From contig NZ_LT671418.1 in NCBI RefSeq assembly GCF_900130075.1, positions 124,001-188,000 on the forward strand: a stretch of 64,000 bases of DNA, read 5' to 3'. Position numbers and translations under genes: made by a program. Below, one piece after another: positions 8,036 through 16,456 of the stretch (position 1 is its first letter; each line of letters begins with the position of its first letter). The notes beneath the pieces were generated by a model, which saw nothing but the letters and a program-made list of their open reading frames with translations, was not told where the DNA came from and ran no database searches. Origin of the DNA: Herminiimonas arsenitoxidans. Its GTDB lineage: Bacteria > Pseudomonadota > Gammaproteobacteria > Burkholderiales > Burkholderiaceae_D.

Positions 8036-10009
8036 ATGAAATCATTTCTTGAATTACCTCGGTTTCAGAAGCAGCTGATAGCAGCCACAGCTGACCTGAT
8101 CCTATTGCCGCTGACTTTTTATCTGGCAGTCCTGTTGCGTTACGATAGCAGCACTCCACAATTGTTCGAGATGTATTTCTGGATGATTGTAGCCGCGCCG
8201 CTTATTTCCATTCCTATATTCTTGCGGCTTGGTTTGTATCGTGCAGTGATCCGATTTATCGATCAGAAAATCGTGTATGTCGTCGTATTGGGGGTATCTT
8301 TATCGGTTATCTGCATGGCTGCACTCGCAACCTTTTCCCATACAGTGCCCTTATCGCGCGGGGTATTCGGTATCTATTGGGTCAGCGCTATCCTGTATGT
8401 GGTGGCAAGTCGTTTCCTGGCGCGTGGTTATTTGCTTAGGGCCGATGACAGAGGTGGTGGCGCCGTACGCGTTGCTATTTATGGTGCGGGACATTCCGGT
8501 ATGCAACTGGCCAGCGCATTGCGTGCAGGACATGAATATTTACCTGTTGCCTTAATCGACGATAAGAAGGAGTTACACGGCGCGACCATCGCGGGTGTCA
8601 AGGTGTGGCCTTCCAGTGAGTTGCCGCGTTTAGTAGCGGAAAAACAGATTAAGGAAGTATTGCTGGCGATGCCTTCTTTGCGCAAGGTGCAGCAGAAGCT
8701 GATTTTGGAGCAACTGGAGCCTCTCAAGGTCAAAATCAAGGTAACTCCTCCCATTGCGAGTCTGGTCAATGGTGAGCTGCGCGTTCAAGATATACGCGAT
8801 ATTGAAATTGAAGATTTGCTTGGACGAGATGCGGTAGAGCCAGATTCACGTTTGATTTCAAGCTGTATTACAGGGAAAACCGTGATGGTGACGGGGGCGG
8901 GCGGATCAATCGGTTCCGAGTTGTGCCGACAGATTATTCGCTTGGCACCGAAACGCTTGTTGTTATTGGATATGTCAGAATTTGCGCTTTATTCAATTGA
9001 GCAAGAGCTGCAGGAAATAAAAAAAACACAGGACGCAGACGTGAATGTATTACCTTTTCTCGGCTCAGTACTAGAGTCGGAAAAGTGTGAGCGCATTCTC
9101 CGGACTTTTTCTGTAGATACTATCTATCATGCAGCTGCCTACAAGCACGTCCCTTTGGTTGAGCACAATCCGATCCAGGGGATACGTAATAATGCGCTGG
9201 GAACCTTGTGTTTGGCACGAGCGGCAATCGCTGCAGAGGTCAGTTGTTTTGTATTAATTTCTACCGACAAGGCAGTGCGTCCAACCAATGTCATGGGCGC
9301 GACCAAGCGACTGGCAGAATTAATTCTGCAGGCATTCTCGCGCAAACAAAACGGAACACGGTTTTGCATGGTGCGCTTTGGTAATGTCCTTGGTTCTTCT
9401 GGCTCAGTGGTACCACTCTTCCGCAAACAGATCATGGCGGGTGGGCCGATTACCCTGACGCATCCTGAAATTACACGTTACTTCATGACCATTCCTGAAG
9501 CAGCGCAACTGGTGTTGCAGGCAGGTGCGATGGGCGAAGGTGGGGACGTTTTCGTGCTGGACATGGGAGAGCCGGTCAAGATATTGGATTTGGCAACGCG
9601 CATGGTTCACTTAAGCGGGCTTGAAGTTCAGGGTGATAGTGACTCGAACGATGCCATCGAGATTCAGCATGTAGGGTTGCGTCCTGGTGAAAAACTGTAC
9701 GAAGAATTGCTAATCGGTTCGAATGTCGAGGGTACTCAGCATCCTTTGATCATGCGCGCGCAGGAGGCAGAAATTCCTTGGGCGGATTTGCAAGAATTGT
9801 TGCTGGCACTGGAGAGTGCATGCGAGCAATTTGAGTACGAAAAAGTCCGCGCCTTGTTGCTGCAGGTTGTTAGTGAATATGCGCCGCAGTGTGGAATAGA
9901 AGATTTTCTTTGGCGAGAAAAAGGAAGGGCCAGTATCTCTATTAATTTATCTGCGGCTAGCACTGATGGAAAATCAGCGAAGCCTGATTTAAAGCAGGTC
10001 ATTAAATAG
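8036..10009 (+). CDS. wbpM: WbpM-type UDP-N-acetylglucosamine 4,6-dehydratase (membrane protein)
   Basis: Large 657-residue dehydratase that converts UDP-GlcNAc to UDP-4-keto-6-deoxy-GlcNAc without C5 inversion. The N-terminus has four hydrophobic helices (about 15-35, 45-65, 78-100, 108-130). A first Rossmann-like domain follows (IYGAGHSG, about 150). The catalytic SDR domain begins with TGAGGSIGSE near 285, with STDKAV near 410 and MxxxK near 420, the SMK-type triad described for WbpM. Length and topology are those of WbpM/WbcP/CapD. The symbol is given by family; the WbpV-like and PglC-like genes just upstream support a D-QuiNAc (or D-FucNAc) route. Confidence 0.9.
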   Translation: MKSFLELPRFQKQLIAATADLILLPLTFYLAVLLRYDSSTPQLFEMYFWMIVAAPLISIPIFLRLGLYRAVIRFIDQKIVYVVVLGVSLSVICMAALATFSHTVPLSRGVFGIYWVSAILYVVASRFLARGYLLRADDRGGGAVRVAIYGAGHSGMQLASALRAGHEYLPVALIDDKKELHGATIAGVKVWPSSELPRLVAEKQIKEVLLAMPSLRKVQQKLILEQLEPLKVKIKVTPPIASLVNGELRVQDIRDIEIEDLLGRDAVEPDSRLISSCITGKTVMVTGAGGSIGSELCRQIIRLAPKRLLLLDMSEFALYSIEQELQEIKKTQDADVNVLPFLGSVLESEKCERILRTFSVDTIYHAAAYKHVPLVEHNPIQGIRNNALGTLCLARAAIAAEVSCFVLISTDKAVRPTNVMGATKRLAELILQAFSRKQNGTRFCMVRFGNVLGSSGSVVPLFRKQIMAGGPITLTHPEITRYFMTIPEAAQLVLQAGAMGEGGDVFVLDMGEPVKILDLATRMVHLSGLEVQGDSDSNDAIEIQHVGLRPGEKLYEELLIGSNVEGTQHPLIMRAQEAEIPWADLQELLLALESACEQFEYEKVRALLLQVVSEYAPQCGIEDFLWREKGRASISINLSAASTDGKSAKPDLKQVIK

Positions 10010-10071
10010 TTTTCTCAACTTCAGAGATGATCAGCATTCTTTCCTAGTATTTACTGCACATGGGTAATTGA

Positions 10072-11169
10072 ATGATTTTAGTAACAGGTGGTGCTGGTTT
10101 TATCGGTTCCAATTTTGTATTGGACTGGTTAGCTCATGGCGACGAACCAACTATTAATGTCGATAAGCTGACATACGCTGGTAATTTGAATAATTTGATG
10201 TCATTACGTAATGACGATCGCCATATTTTTGTGTACACGGACATTTGCGATACTGAGCAGATGCTATCTTTGTTGATGGCACACAAGCCATCTGCCATAG
10301 TCCATTTTGCAGCGGAGAGTCATGTGGATCGCTCTATCCACGGCCCTGCTGAATTTGTGCGGACGAACATTAATGGCACGTTCAGTTTACTTGAGGCCGC
10401 ACGTAGCTATTGGTCGAATTTGATTGGTGCAGACAAAGAAAATTTTCGTTTCTTGCATGTTTCCACTGATGAGGTATATGGCTCACTTGGTCCGAACGAT
10501 GCGCCGTTTTCTGAAGTAACTTCGTACGCACCGAATAGTCCGTATTCGGCTTCGAAGGCAGCATCGGATCATTTAGTACGCTCGTATCATCACACTTACG
10601 GTTTGCCAACCCTGACGACCAATTGTTCGAACAATTATGGTCCTTATCATTTTCCCGAAAAATTGATTCCACTGGTCATTGCCAATGCGCTTGCAGGCAA
10701 AGCCTTGCCTATTTACGGCGATGGGCAGCAAATACGTGACTGGTTGTATGTCGGTGATCATTGCGCTGCGATTCGTCGCGTGTTGGCAGATGGCCGACCA
10801 GGAGAGACGTACAACATTGGGGGCTGGAATGAAAAAGCTAATCTTGATGTGGTTCATACACTGTGCGATATATTGGATGAACTGAGGCCGCTTGCTGCTG
10901 GTAACAGTTATCGACAGCAGATTACATATGTGACGGATCGTCCTGGACATGATCGTCGTTATGCAATCGACGCACGTAAAATTGAACGTGAGCTAGGTTG
11001 GAAACCGGCTGAAACATTTAATACCGGCATTAAAAAAACTGTCCAATGGTATCTGGATAATCAGGAGTGGGTGCGTGATGTACAGTCTGGTGATTACACT
11101 AAATGGCTGGAAAAGAATTACAGTCAGCGAGAAATGTCGGCAGACAAAAAACACCAGGGAGTAGCATGA
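10072..11169 (+). CDS. rmlB: dTDP-glucose 4,6-dehydratase RmlB
   Basis: Second step of dTDP-L-rhamnose synthesis, 365 residues. Motifs: [10 protein letters not shown] at 5-14, [11 protein letters not shown] near 82-92, [10 protein letters not shown] near 132 with the catalytic Asp-Glu, and YSASKAASD with Tyr/Lys near 158-162. It contains the RmlB phrase [17 protein letters not shown]. It leads an unbroken set rmlB-A-C-D; its TGA overlaps the rmlA ATG by 4 bases. The gap of 62 bases from wbpM is the largest in this half of the locus, so a secondary promoter there is possible, though none is obvious. Confidence 0.96.
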   Translation: MILVTGGAGFIGSNFVLDWLAHGDEPTINVDKLTYAGNLNNLMSLRNDDRHIFVYTDICDTEQMLSLLMAHKPSAIVHFAAESHVDRSIHGPAEFVRTNINGTFSLLEAARSYWSNLIGADKENFRFLHVSTDEVYGSLGPNDAPFSEVTSYAPNSPYSASKAASDHLVRSYHHTYGLPTLTTNCSNNYGPYHFPEKLIPLVIANALAGKALPIYGDGQQIRDWLYVGDHCAAIRRVLADGRPGETYNIGGWNEKANLDVVHTLCDILDELRPLAAGNSYRQQITYVTDRPGHDRRYAIDARKIERELGWKPAETFNTGIKKTVQWYLDNQEWVRDVQSGDYTKWLEKNYSQREMSADKKHQGVA

Positions 11170-12068
11170 CTGCACTTCTGAATCCAACAAACCGCAAAGG
11201 CATTATCCTCGCTGGAGGATCTGGCACGCGTTTGTATCCGGTCACGATTTCAGTCTCCAAGCAATTGCTGCCAGTGTACGATAAACCGATGATTTATTAC
11301 CCGCTGACGACGTTAATGTTGGCGGGGATACGCGATATTTTGTTGATTTCCACACCACAGGATACGCCGCGCTTTCAAGAGTTGTTGGGCGATGGTAGTC
11401 AATGGGGTATCAATTTAACTTATGCAGTACAGCCCACGCCGGATGGTTTGGCACAAGCTTTCATCATTGGTCGCCAGTTTGTAGGTAATGGTTCATCGGC
11501 GTTGATTTTGGGCGATAACATTTACTATGGTCATGCTTTCGATCAACAGTTAACACAGGCGTCAGATCGTACAAGTGGTTCGACGGTCTTTGCTTATCAT
11601 GTTCAGGATCCGGAGCGATATGGCGTTGTAGAGTTTGATGCGTCACGTCGTGCAGTCAGTATTGAAGAAAAGCCACTTGTGCCGAAATCAAACTATGCCG
11701 TAACGGGTTTGTATTTTTACGATAATCAAGTGTGCGATATTGCGGCATCAATCAAGCCATCGAAGCGTGGTGAGCTTGAGATTACCGATGTGAATAAATA
11801 TTACCTGGAACGAAATGAACTCAATGTCGAGTTGATGGGGCGTGGTATGGCGTGGCTAGATACGGGGACGCACGAGTCGTTGCTGGAGGCGGGGCAATTC
11901 ATTGCCACAATTGAAAATCGTCAGGGCTTGAAGGTTGCCTGCCCTGAAGAAATCGCTTTCCGTAAAGGCTATATCGATGCTGCCCAGTTGGAGAAACTGG
12001 CAGAGCCATTAAAGAAAAACGGTTACGGTCGCTACCTGTTGCGCATTCTCGACGATAAAGTGTTTTGA
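11166..12068 (+). CDS. rmlA: Glucose-1-phosphate thymidylyltransferase RmlA
   Basis: First enzyme of dTDP-L-rhamnose synthesis: glucose-1-phosphate plus dTTP gives dTDP-glucose. The nucleotidyltransferase motif [13 protein letters not shown] starts at residue 15, then [25 protein letters not shown] and [20 protein letters not shown] follow. With the ATG at 11166 the protein has 300 residues, the normal family length, and the start overlaps the rmlB stop (ATGA). A longer frame from 11103 would run through the end of rmlB and has no support. Confidence 0.96.
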   Translation: MTALLNPTNRKGIILAGGSGTRLYPVTISVSKQLLPVYDKPMIYYPLTTLMLAGIRDILLISTPQDTPRFQELLGDGSQWGINLTYAVQPTPDGLAQAFIIGRQFVGNGSSALILGDNIYYGHAFDQQLTQASDRTSGSTVFAYHVQDPERYGVVEFDASRRAVSIEEKPLVPKSNYAVTGLYFYDNQVCDIAASIKPSKRGELEITDVNKYYLERNELNVELMGRGMAWLDTGTHESLLEAGQFIATIENRQGLKVACPEEIAFRKGYIDAAQLEKLAEPLKKNGYGRYLLRILDDKVF

Positions 12069-12070
12069 GT

Positions 12071-12616
12071 ATGAAAATTCAAAATACTAAGATTCCAGAT
12101 GTTGTGTTGATTGAACCGACAGTATTTGGTGATGACCGAGGTTTTTTCTTCGAGAGTTTCAACGAACATCGTTTTGCAGAAGCCATTGGCAAAACAGTCC
12201 AGTTTGTACAAGACAATCATTCCAAATCAGCGCGTGGTGTATTGCGTGGCTTGCATTACCAGATACAGCAAGCTCAGGGAAAACTGGTTCGCGTGGTGTC
12301 GGGTGAAGTATTCGATGTTGCTGTCGATATTCGTAAAAGCTCTCCAACTTTCGGCCAGTGGGTTGGTGCGGTCTTGTCAGCAGAAAATAAACGACAGATG
12401 TGGGTCCCCGAAGGATTTGCACACGGTTTTGTTGTGATCAGTGAGTCAGCAGAATTTTTGTACAAAACGACGGATTACTGGGCACCGGAATACGAGCGTT
12501 GTATTGCATGGAATGATCCCGCTATCGGTATTCAATGGCCAATAGATGTGCCGCCGGTTTTGTCGGGTAAAGATCAAAAAGGACTGCAACTGGTTGAAGC
12601 TGAGGTGTTCGCTTGA
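12071..12616 (+). CDS. rmlC: dTDP-4-dehydrorhamnose 3,5-epimerase RmlC
   Basis: Cupin-fold epimerase of 181 residues that inverts C3 and C5 of dTDP-4-keto-6-deoxyglucose. The N-terminus is followed by EPTVFGDDRGFFFESF, then RGLHYQ with the catalytic His at 62, and VPEGFAHGF. The ATG at 12071 lies 2 bases after the rmlA stop; a TTG at 12065 overlapping that stop is an alternative start adding two residues. The stop overlaps the rmlD TTG start. Order B-A-C-D within one operon. Confidence 0.95.
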   Translation: MKIQNTKIPDVVLIEPTVFGDDRGFFFESFNEHRFAEAIGKTVQFVQDNHSKSARGVLRGLHYQIQQAQGKLVRVVSGEVFDVAVDIRKSSPTFGQWVGAVLSAENKRQMWVPEGFAHGFVVISESAEFLYKTTDYWAPEYERCIAWNDPAIGIQWPIDVPPVLSGKDQKGLQLVEAEVFA

Positions 12617-13509
12617 AGATATTGCTTACCGGTGGGACGGGGCAGGTCGGCTATGAACTGGAACGTACGCTGCAGGGATTGGGCGAGATTGTTACGCTTG
12701 ATCGTAGTCAAATGGATTTGAGTAATCTGGATCAGGTACGTGATGTCATCCGTACGATCAAGCCGCAATTGATCGTCAATCCTGCAGCGTATACGGCGGT
12801 AGATTTGGCCGAGCGCGAAACAGATCTTGCGATGCGCATCAATGCAGAAGCGCCAGAAGTAATGGCAATCGAAGCGAAGAAATTGGGTGCGGCAATGATT
12901 CATTATTCGACCGATTATGTCTTCGATGGCGACAAAGTGGAAAGCTATACGGAAGAAGATACACCGAATCCGCAAAGCGTTTATGGTCGTAGCAAGTTGG
13001 CTGGTGAATTGGCGATTCAGGCTTCAGGTATTCCTCATTTGATTTTGCGTACCAGTTGGGTCTACGGCGCCAGAGGTAAGAATTTTCTGTTAACAGTGCG
13101 TCGTCTGGCGCAAGAGCGAGATGAGCTACGTATTGTTGCGGATCAGTTGGGTGCGCCGACATGGTGTCGAACAATAGCGGAGGCAACTGCGCATGCCTTG
13201 ATACAAATGCAGAGATATTCCGGTACGCAGAAAGATGCAGATTTGGATCAGGATGTTTGGTTAAGTCGTGGGGGACTCTATCACTTAACGGCACAAGGAA
13301 GCACAAGCTGGCATGGTTTTACGCAGGCGATTGTTGCACACGCGTCCATGCTCAAGAAGCCGCTAGTCACACCAATTACAACGCAAGATTATCCGTTGCC
13401 AGCCAAACGCCCGCATAACTCCTTATTGTCTTGCGAACGCTTTATGCAAACATTTTGCGGTTTGCCGACGTGGGATGATGCGCTAAAACTTTGCCAGGAC
13501 GGGATGTAG
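12613..13509 (+). CDS. rmlD: dTDP-4-dehydrorhamnose reductase RmlD
   Basis: Last enzyme of dTDP-L-rhamnose synthesis, 298 residues, NAD(P)H-dependent SDR. LTGGTGQVGYELERTL begins at residue 5, STDYVFDG near 98, and YGRSK gives Y124/K128. The start is a TTG at 12613 overlapping the rmlC stop by 4 bases, with GCTGAGG 11 bases upstream. No ATG lies near enough to keep the Rossmann motif. It differs from the other RmlD-like gene in this locus (2536-3390), which belongs to the amino-sugar route. It is the last gene before a strong terminator. Confidence 0.95.
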   Translation: MKILLTGGTGQVGYELERTLQGLGEIVTLDRSQMDLSNLDQVRDVIRTIKPQLIVNPAAYTAVDLAERETDLAMRINAEAPEVMAIEAKKLGAAMIHYSTDYVFDGDKVESYTEEDTPNPQSVYGRSKLAGELAIQASGIPHLILRTSWVYGARGKNFLLTVRRLAQERDELRIVADQLGAPTWCRTIAEATAHALIQMQRYSGTQKDADLDQDVWLSRGGLYHLTAQGSTSWHGFTQAIVAHASMLKKPLVTPITTQDYPLPAKRPHNSLLSCERFMQTFCGLPTWDDALKLCQDGM

Positions 13510-13536
13510 TTCCCAGATGAAAATTTGATGTCGCAT

Positions 13537-13590
13537 AAAAAAAGCTGCCCGGTAGTCGCTAATAATGGCGATTCCCGGGCAGCTTTTTTT
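13537..13590. terminator. Bidirectional rho-independent terminator closing the polysaccharide locus
   Basis: An A-run precedes and a T-run follows a GC-rich stem, AAAAAGCTGCCCGG pairing with CCGGGCAGCTTTTT. A smaller inner stem (GTCGC/GCGAT) sits in the loop. Symmetric A/T tracts suit both the rmlD transcript (+) and the fbpA-like transcript (-), whose coding regions converge here. Confidence 0.9.
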
Positions 13591-13628
13591 GATCGCAAGA
13601 GATACAGAAGCGATCAACTCATTTGTAT

Positions 13629-14666
13629 TTATTTATAGCCAACGCGATCCAGAATTCTTTGCGCAGCAATTTGATTTTTGCCTATGGATGCGACAGATAC
13701 ATTCTCCATCTTGAATTTACCTAACGATTCCAGCGCTTCATTTTTCACGTGTACTTTGGCGACTGCCGGCCATTCATTATTACCATCTGCAAAGTAAGCT
13801 TGTGCTTCATCACTGGCTAAATATTCCAAAAATTTCACAGCGGCTTCACGATGCGGTGCATTCTTTGCGACGCCGCCACCAGCGATATTGAAGTGAGTGC
13901 CACTTGTTTTTGCATTCGGCCAGACGAAACCTACGTTTTTCATGGCCGCGACATCTTCAGGCTTGGTTGAGCGCAGCATGCGAACGTAGTAGTAGGAATT
14001 TGCAATCGCGACGCCGCATTCACCGGAAGCAACGCCCTTGATCTGATCGGTATCGCCGCCGCGTGGTGGGCGTGCGAAGTTGGCAACCATGCCTTTGGCC
14101 CATTGTTCCGTCGCTTTCTCGCCATCGCGTTCAATCATGGAGCCGATCAGGGATAGATTGTAAGGATGCGAGCCTGAGCGTGTGCATACCTTGCCTTTGT
14201 TTTTAGGATCCGCCAAGGATTCATATGTGGCGACATCGGCAGGATTAACTGTTGCCTTGTTGTAGACGATCAAACGTGCGCGGGTAGAAAAACCAAACCA
14301 TTCAGGTCCTTGGCCATCGTCCTTGCCGCGTAGATTGGCTGGAATGCGGGCGGTCAGGACGGCGGATTTAACTGGTTGGAAGAAACCTTCAATCTCGGCG
14401 CGCCAGATGCGCGCGGCATCGACCATGACGATCACGTCAGCAGGGCTATTCTTGCCTTCATTCTTCAGGCGCTCGAACAGGGCATTGTCATCTGCTTCGA
14501 TGCGATTGATCTTGATGCCGGTCTGTTTGGTGAAATTGGAGTACAGAACTTCATCTGTCTGATAATGGCGTGCCGAGTACAGGTTCAACACTTTTTCCTG
14601 TGCTTGTGTGACTGAAACGGTGGCCATCAGGGAAATTGCGGCGAGTAGGGTACTTGCTAGTCTCAT
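13629..14666 (-). CDS. Ferric-iron ABC transporter substrate-binding protein (FbpA/FutA-like)
   Basis: Periplasmic Fe(3+)-binding protein of 345 residues, type 2 periplasmic-binding fold. It has a signal peptide (about 1-22, ending TQAQ). The mature start KVLNLYSARHYQTDEVLY and the segment NSYYYVRML, which carries the paired iron-binding tyrosines of FbpA/FutA, support the call. The start at 14666 has AAGGA 5 bases upstream; an ATG two codons earlier has no room for a ribosome site. A Fur-box-like sequence lies 65-83 bases upstream. No permease or ATPase gene is adjacent, so it is an orphan binding protein here and its transporter must be encoded elsewhere. Confidence 0.9.
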   Translation of the reverse strand: MRLASTLLAAISLMATVSVTQAQEKVLNLYSARHYQTDEVLYSNFTKQTGIKINRIEADDNALFERLKNEGKNSPADVIVMVDAARIWRAEIEGFFQPVKSAVLTARIPANLRGKDDGQGPEWFGFSTRARLIVYNKATVNPADVATYESLADPKNKGKVCTRSGSHPYNLSLIGSMIERDGEKATEQWAKGMVANFARPPRGGDTDQIKGVASGECGVAIANSYYYVRMLRSTKPEDVAAMKNVGFVWPNAKTSGTHFNIAGGGVAKNAPHREAAVKFLEYLASDEAQAYFADGNNEWPAVAKVHVKNEALESLGKFKMENVSVASIGKNQIAAQRILDRVGYK

Positions 14667-14730
14667 ATGCATCCTTGTTTGTCAGTAGTTGGGATTTTCG
14701 TTGCAAGAAGTATAGTAGGATTTCGTTAAG

Positions 14731-14749
14731 AATGAAAACGATTCTCAAT
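14731..14749. promoter_or_regulatory. Fur box
   Basis: The core TGAAAACGATTCTCA (14733-14747) matches the 7-1-7 Fur consensus TGAnAATnATTnTCA, read on the other strand as TGAGAATCGTTTTCA, at all but one fixed position. It lies in the divergent gap between the iron-binding protein gene (-) and the patatin-like lipoprotein gene (+), closer to the former. Iron-dependent repression of the binding protein is the natural inference. Confidence 0.82.
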
Positions 14750-14842
14750 TGCTGGTTTGTGGTTTTTCCTTGTTTACTTTGCGTAACAACTAGGCAGGCG
14801 GAAAAAGAGTAATCTTCGTTCTTTGTAAAAAAATGGTCCAAG

Positions 14843-15757
14843 ATGTTGAAAAGCTATTCCAGTAAATTTCTGTTGGCTGGCCTGCTAGTACTGCAGGCGG
14901 CATGTACATTCCTGCCTACCAAATCCGAGCCGGTGACACCGGTAGTGGTGACGCCTAAATCCGCGACACCAGTCAAAATTGCGCTCGTGCTCGGTGGTGG
15001 TGCTGCGCGCGGGTTTGCGCATATTGGTGTGATCAAGGCTTTGGAATCGCAAGGCATAGTGCCGGATATGGTCGTGGGTACCAGTGCCGGTAGTTTGGTC
15101 GGTGCCTTGTATGCTGCCGGTAATAATGGTTTTGCTTTGCAGCAAATGGCTTTGGCTATGGATGAGGCGGCGATTTCAGATTGGTCGGTGCCATTCTTTG
15201 CCAAATCGAGTGGTGTGTTGAAGGGCGATGCATTGCAAAATTACGTCAATAAATCAGTGCACAATTTGCCCATCGAGAAGATGAAAATCCCATTTGCCGC
15301 AGTGGCAACGGATTTGAATAGCGGCCTTCCGATTCTGTTTCAACGTGGGAATACAGGGCTTGCGGTACGTGCTTCATCCGCTGTTCCTGGCCTTTTTCAA
15401 CCTGTGAAAATTGGTGGCAAGATGTATGTCGATGGCGGTTTGGTTGCGCCCGTGCCTGTGCACTTTGCCAAAGAGATGGGCGCAGACTTTATTATTGCAG
15501 TGAATATTTCTGTGCAGCCTGAGGCGCAACTGGCATCGAGTTCACTCGATGTACTGCTGCAGACTTTTGCGATCATGGGGCAGAGCATCAACCGCTATGA
15601 ACTGAAGGATGCAGATATCGTGATTCGTCCTGAGTTGGGGACGATGAAGGGGAATGATTTCAATGGTCGTAATCGTGCCGTGTTGGCCGGTGAGCAAGCT
15701 GCGATGGCAGCCATGCCGGAAATTAAACGAAAACTCGCCAACAAACGGGAGCAATAG
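14843..15757 (+). CDS. Patatin-like phospholipase lipoprotein (RssA-type)
   Basis: Predicted membrane-anchored lipid acyl hydrolase of 304 residues. The N-terminus is a lipoprotein signal peptide with lipobox LQAAC (Cys 21). The patatin fold shows the oxyanion-hole motif GGGAARG near 51-57, the nucleophile elbow GTSAGS with Ser near 81, and the catalytic Asp in DGGLVAP near 197. Length is normal for bacterial one-domain patatins of the RssA group. The gene stands alone and ends at a strong terminator. Substrate (phospholipid or other acyl ester) is not evident. The Fur box lies 94 bases before the start; whether it affects this gene is unclear. Confidence 0.88.
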   Translation: MLKSYSSKFLLAGLLVLQAACTFLPTKSEPVTPVVVTPKSATPVKIALVLGGGAARGFAHIGVIKALESQGIVPDMVVGTSAGSLVGALYAAGNNGFALQQMALAMDEAAISDWSVPFFAKSSGVLKGDALQNYVNKSVHNLPIEKMKIPFAAVATDLNSGLPILFQRGNTGLAVRASSAVPGLFQPVKIGGKMYVDGGLVAPVPVHFAKEMGADFIIAVNISVQPEAQLASSSLDVLLQTFAIMGQSINRYELKDADIVIRPELGTMKGNDFNGRNRAVLAGEQAAMAAMPEIKRKLANKREQ

Positions 15758-15760
15758 ACG

Positions 15761-15795
15761 AAAAAAAACCGCACTGATATGTGCGGTTTTTTTTT
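15761..15795. terminator. Bidirectional rho-independent terminator
   Basis: A perfect stem AACCGCAC/GTGCGGTT with loop TGATAT is flanked by eight A and nine T. It lies 4 bases after the patatin gene stop and just before the end of the convergent NlpC/P60 gene, so it serves both. Confidence 0.92.
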
Positions 15796-15798
15796 GAA

Positions 15799-16344
15799 TT
15801 ATTGTGGTGTATCTATTTCTGGTTCACTGATGCGGCGACCGCCATTGAAGCGTTTTTTCCAGTAACCGATATCCATGCTCTCTATGCGTACTTCACCGCC
15901 GGCTGATGGTGAATGGATAAATTTGCGGTCACCTAGGTAAATGCCAACGTGAGAGAAACCTCTTCTCAGCGTATTGAAGAAAACCAGATCGCCGGGTTGC
16001 AACTTGTCTTTATCGATATGCTGGCCGACCTTGCTGATTTCTTTCGAGGTACGAGGAAGAATCAGTCCCCAGGTTTCCTTGAAAATAAGGCGGACTAAAC
16101 CGCTGCAATCAAGGCCGCTTTCCGGGGTGTCGCCACCGTATTTATATTGGATGCCGAGCATGCCCATCGCTTCCATCGCCAAATCCGATGCGCGATGCGA
16201 TAAGGTTTGCAACTTACTCATAGGCGCATTGGGTTCTGGTGGCGGCGTATCTGCGCTCCACGCAGAAGTCGCCAGCAGGCTGAACGCTAATACGGCTGAG
16301 CGTGCCAGTTGGCCAGTGCGAAAGTGAGGTTGCAAAAATGTCAT
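15799..16344 (-). CDS. NlpC/P60 (C40) peptidoglycan endopeptidase, exported
   Basis: Predicted periplasmic cysteine peptidase that cleaves peptide stems of peptidoglycan, 181 residues. Signal peptide 1-30 (ending SAWSA). The papain-like C40 domain carries the catalytic Cys 80 in LDCSGLVRLIF, His 132 in SHVGIYLG and His 144 in FIHSPS. This single-domain layout matches Spr/NlpC-type enzymes; no SH3 or LysM domain is present. The ATG at 16344 has an AAGGAAAT sequence upstream at a slightly long spacing. Convergent to the patatin gene. Confidence 0.9.
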   Translation of the reverse strand: MTFLQPHFRTGQLARSAVLAFSLLATSAWSADTPPPEPNAPMSKLQTLSHRASDLAMEAMGMLGIQYKYGGDTPESGLDCSGLVRLIFKETWGLILPRTSKEISKVGQHIDKDKLQPGDLVFFNTLRRGFSHVGIYLGDRKFIHSPSAGGEVRIESMDIGYWKKRFNGGRRISEPEIDTPQ

Positions 16345-16456
16345 CGGATGCGATTTCCTTCAATGTAACTGACGGAATGTATGTCAATCTGTAAGTGCTG
16401 TCAAAATTTATTCGCTGGCGTTATGCTGTTACCAACATTGAAAAGGTTTGATTTGC

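Noticed and set aside
13537..13590. Inverted repeat as a possible mobile-element end
   Set aside because: A/T-flanked GC stem right after rmlD is fully explained as a bidirectional terminator. No matching second copy or transposase is present.
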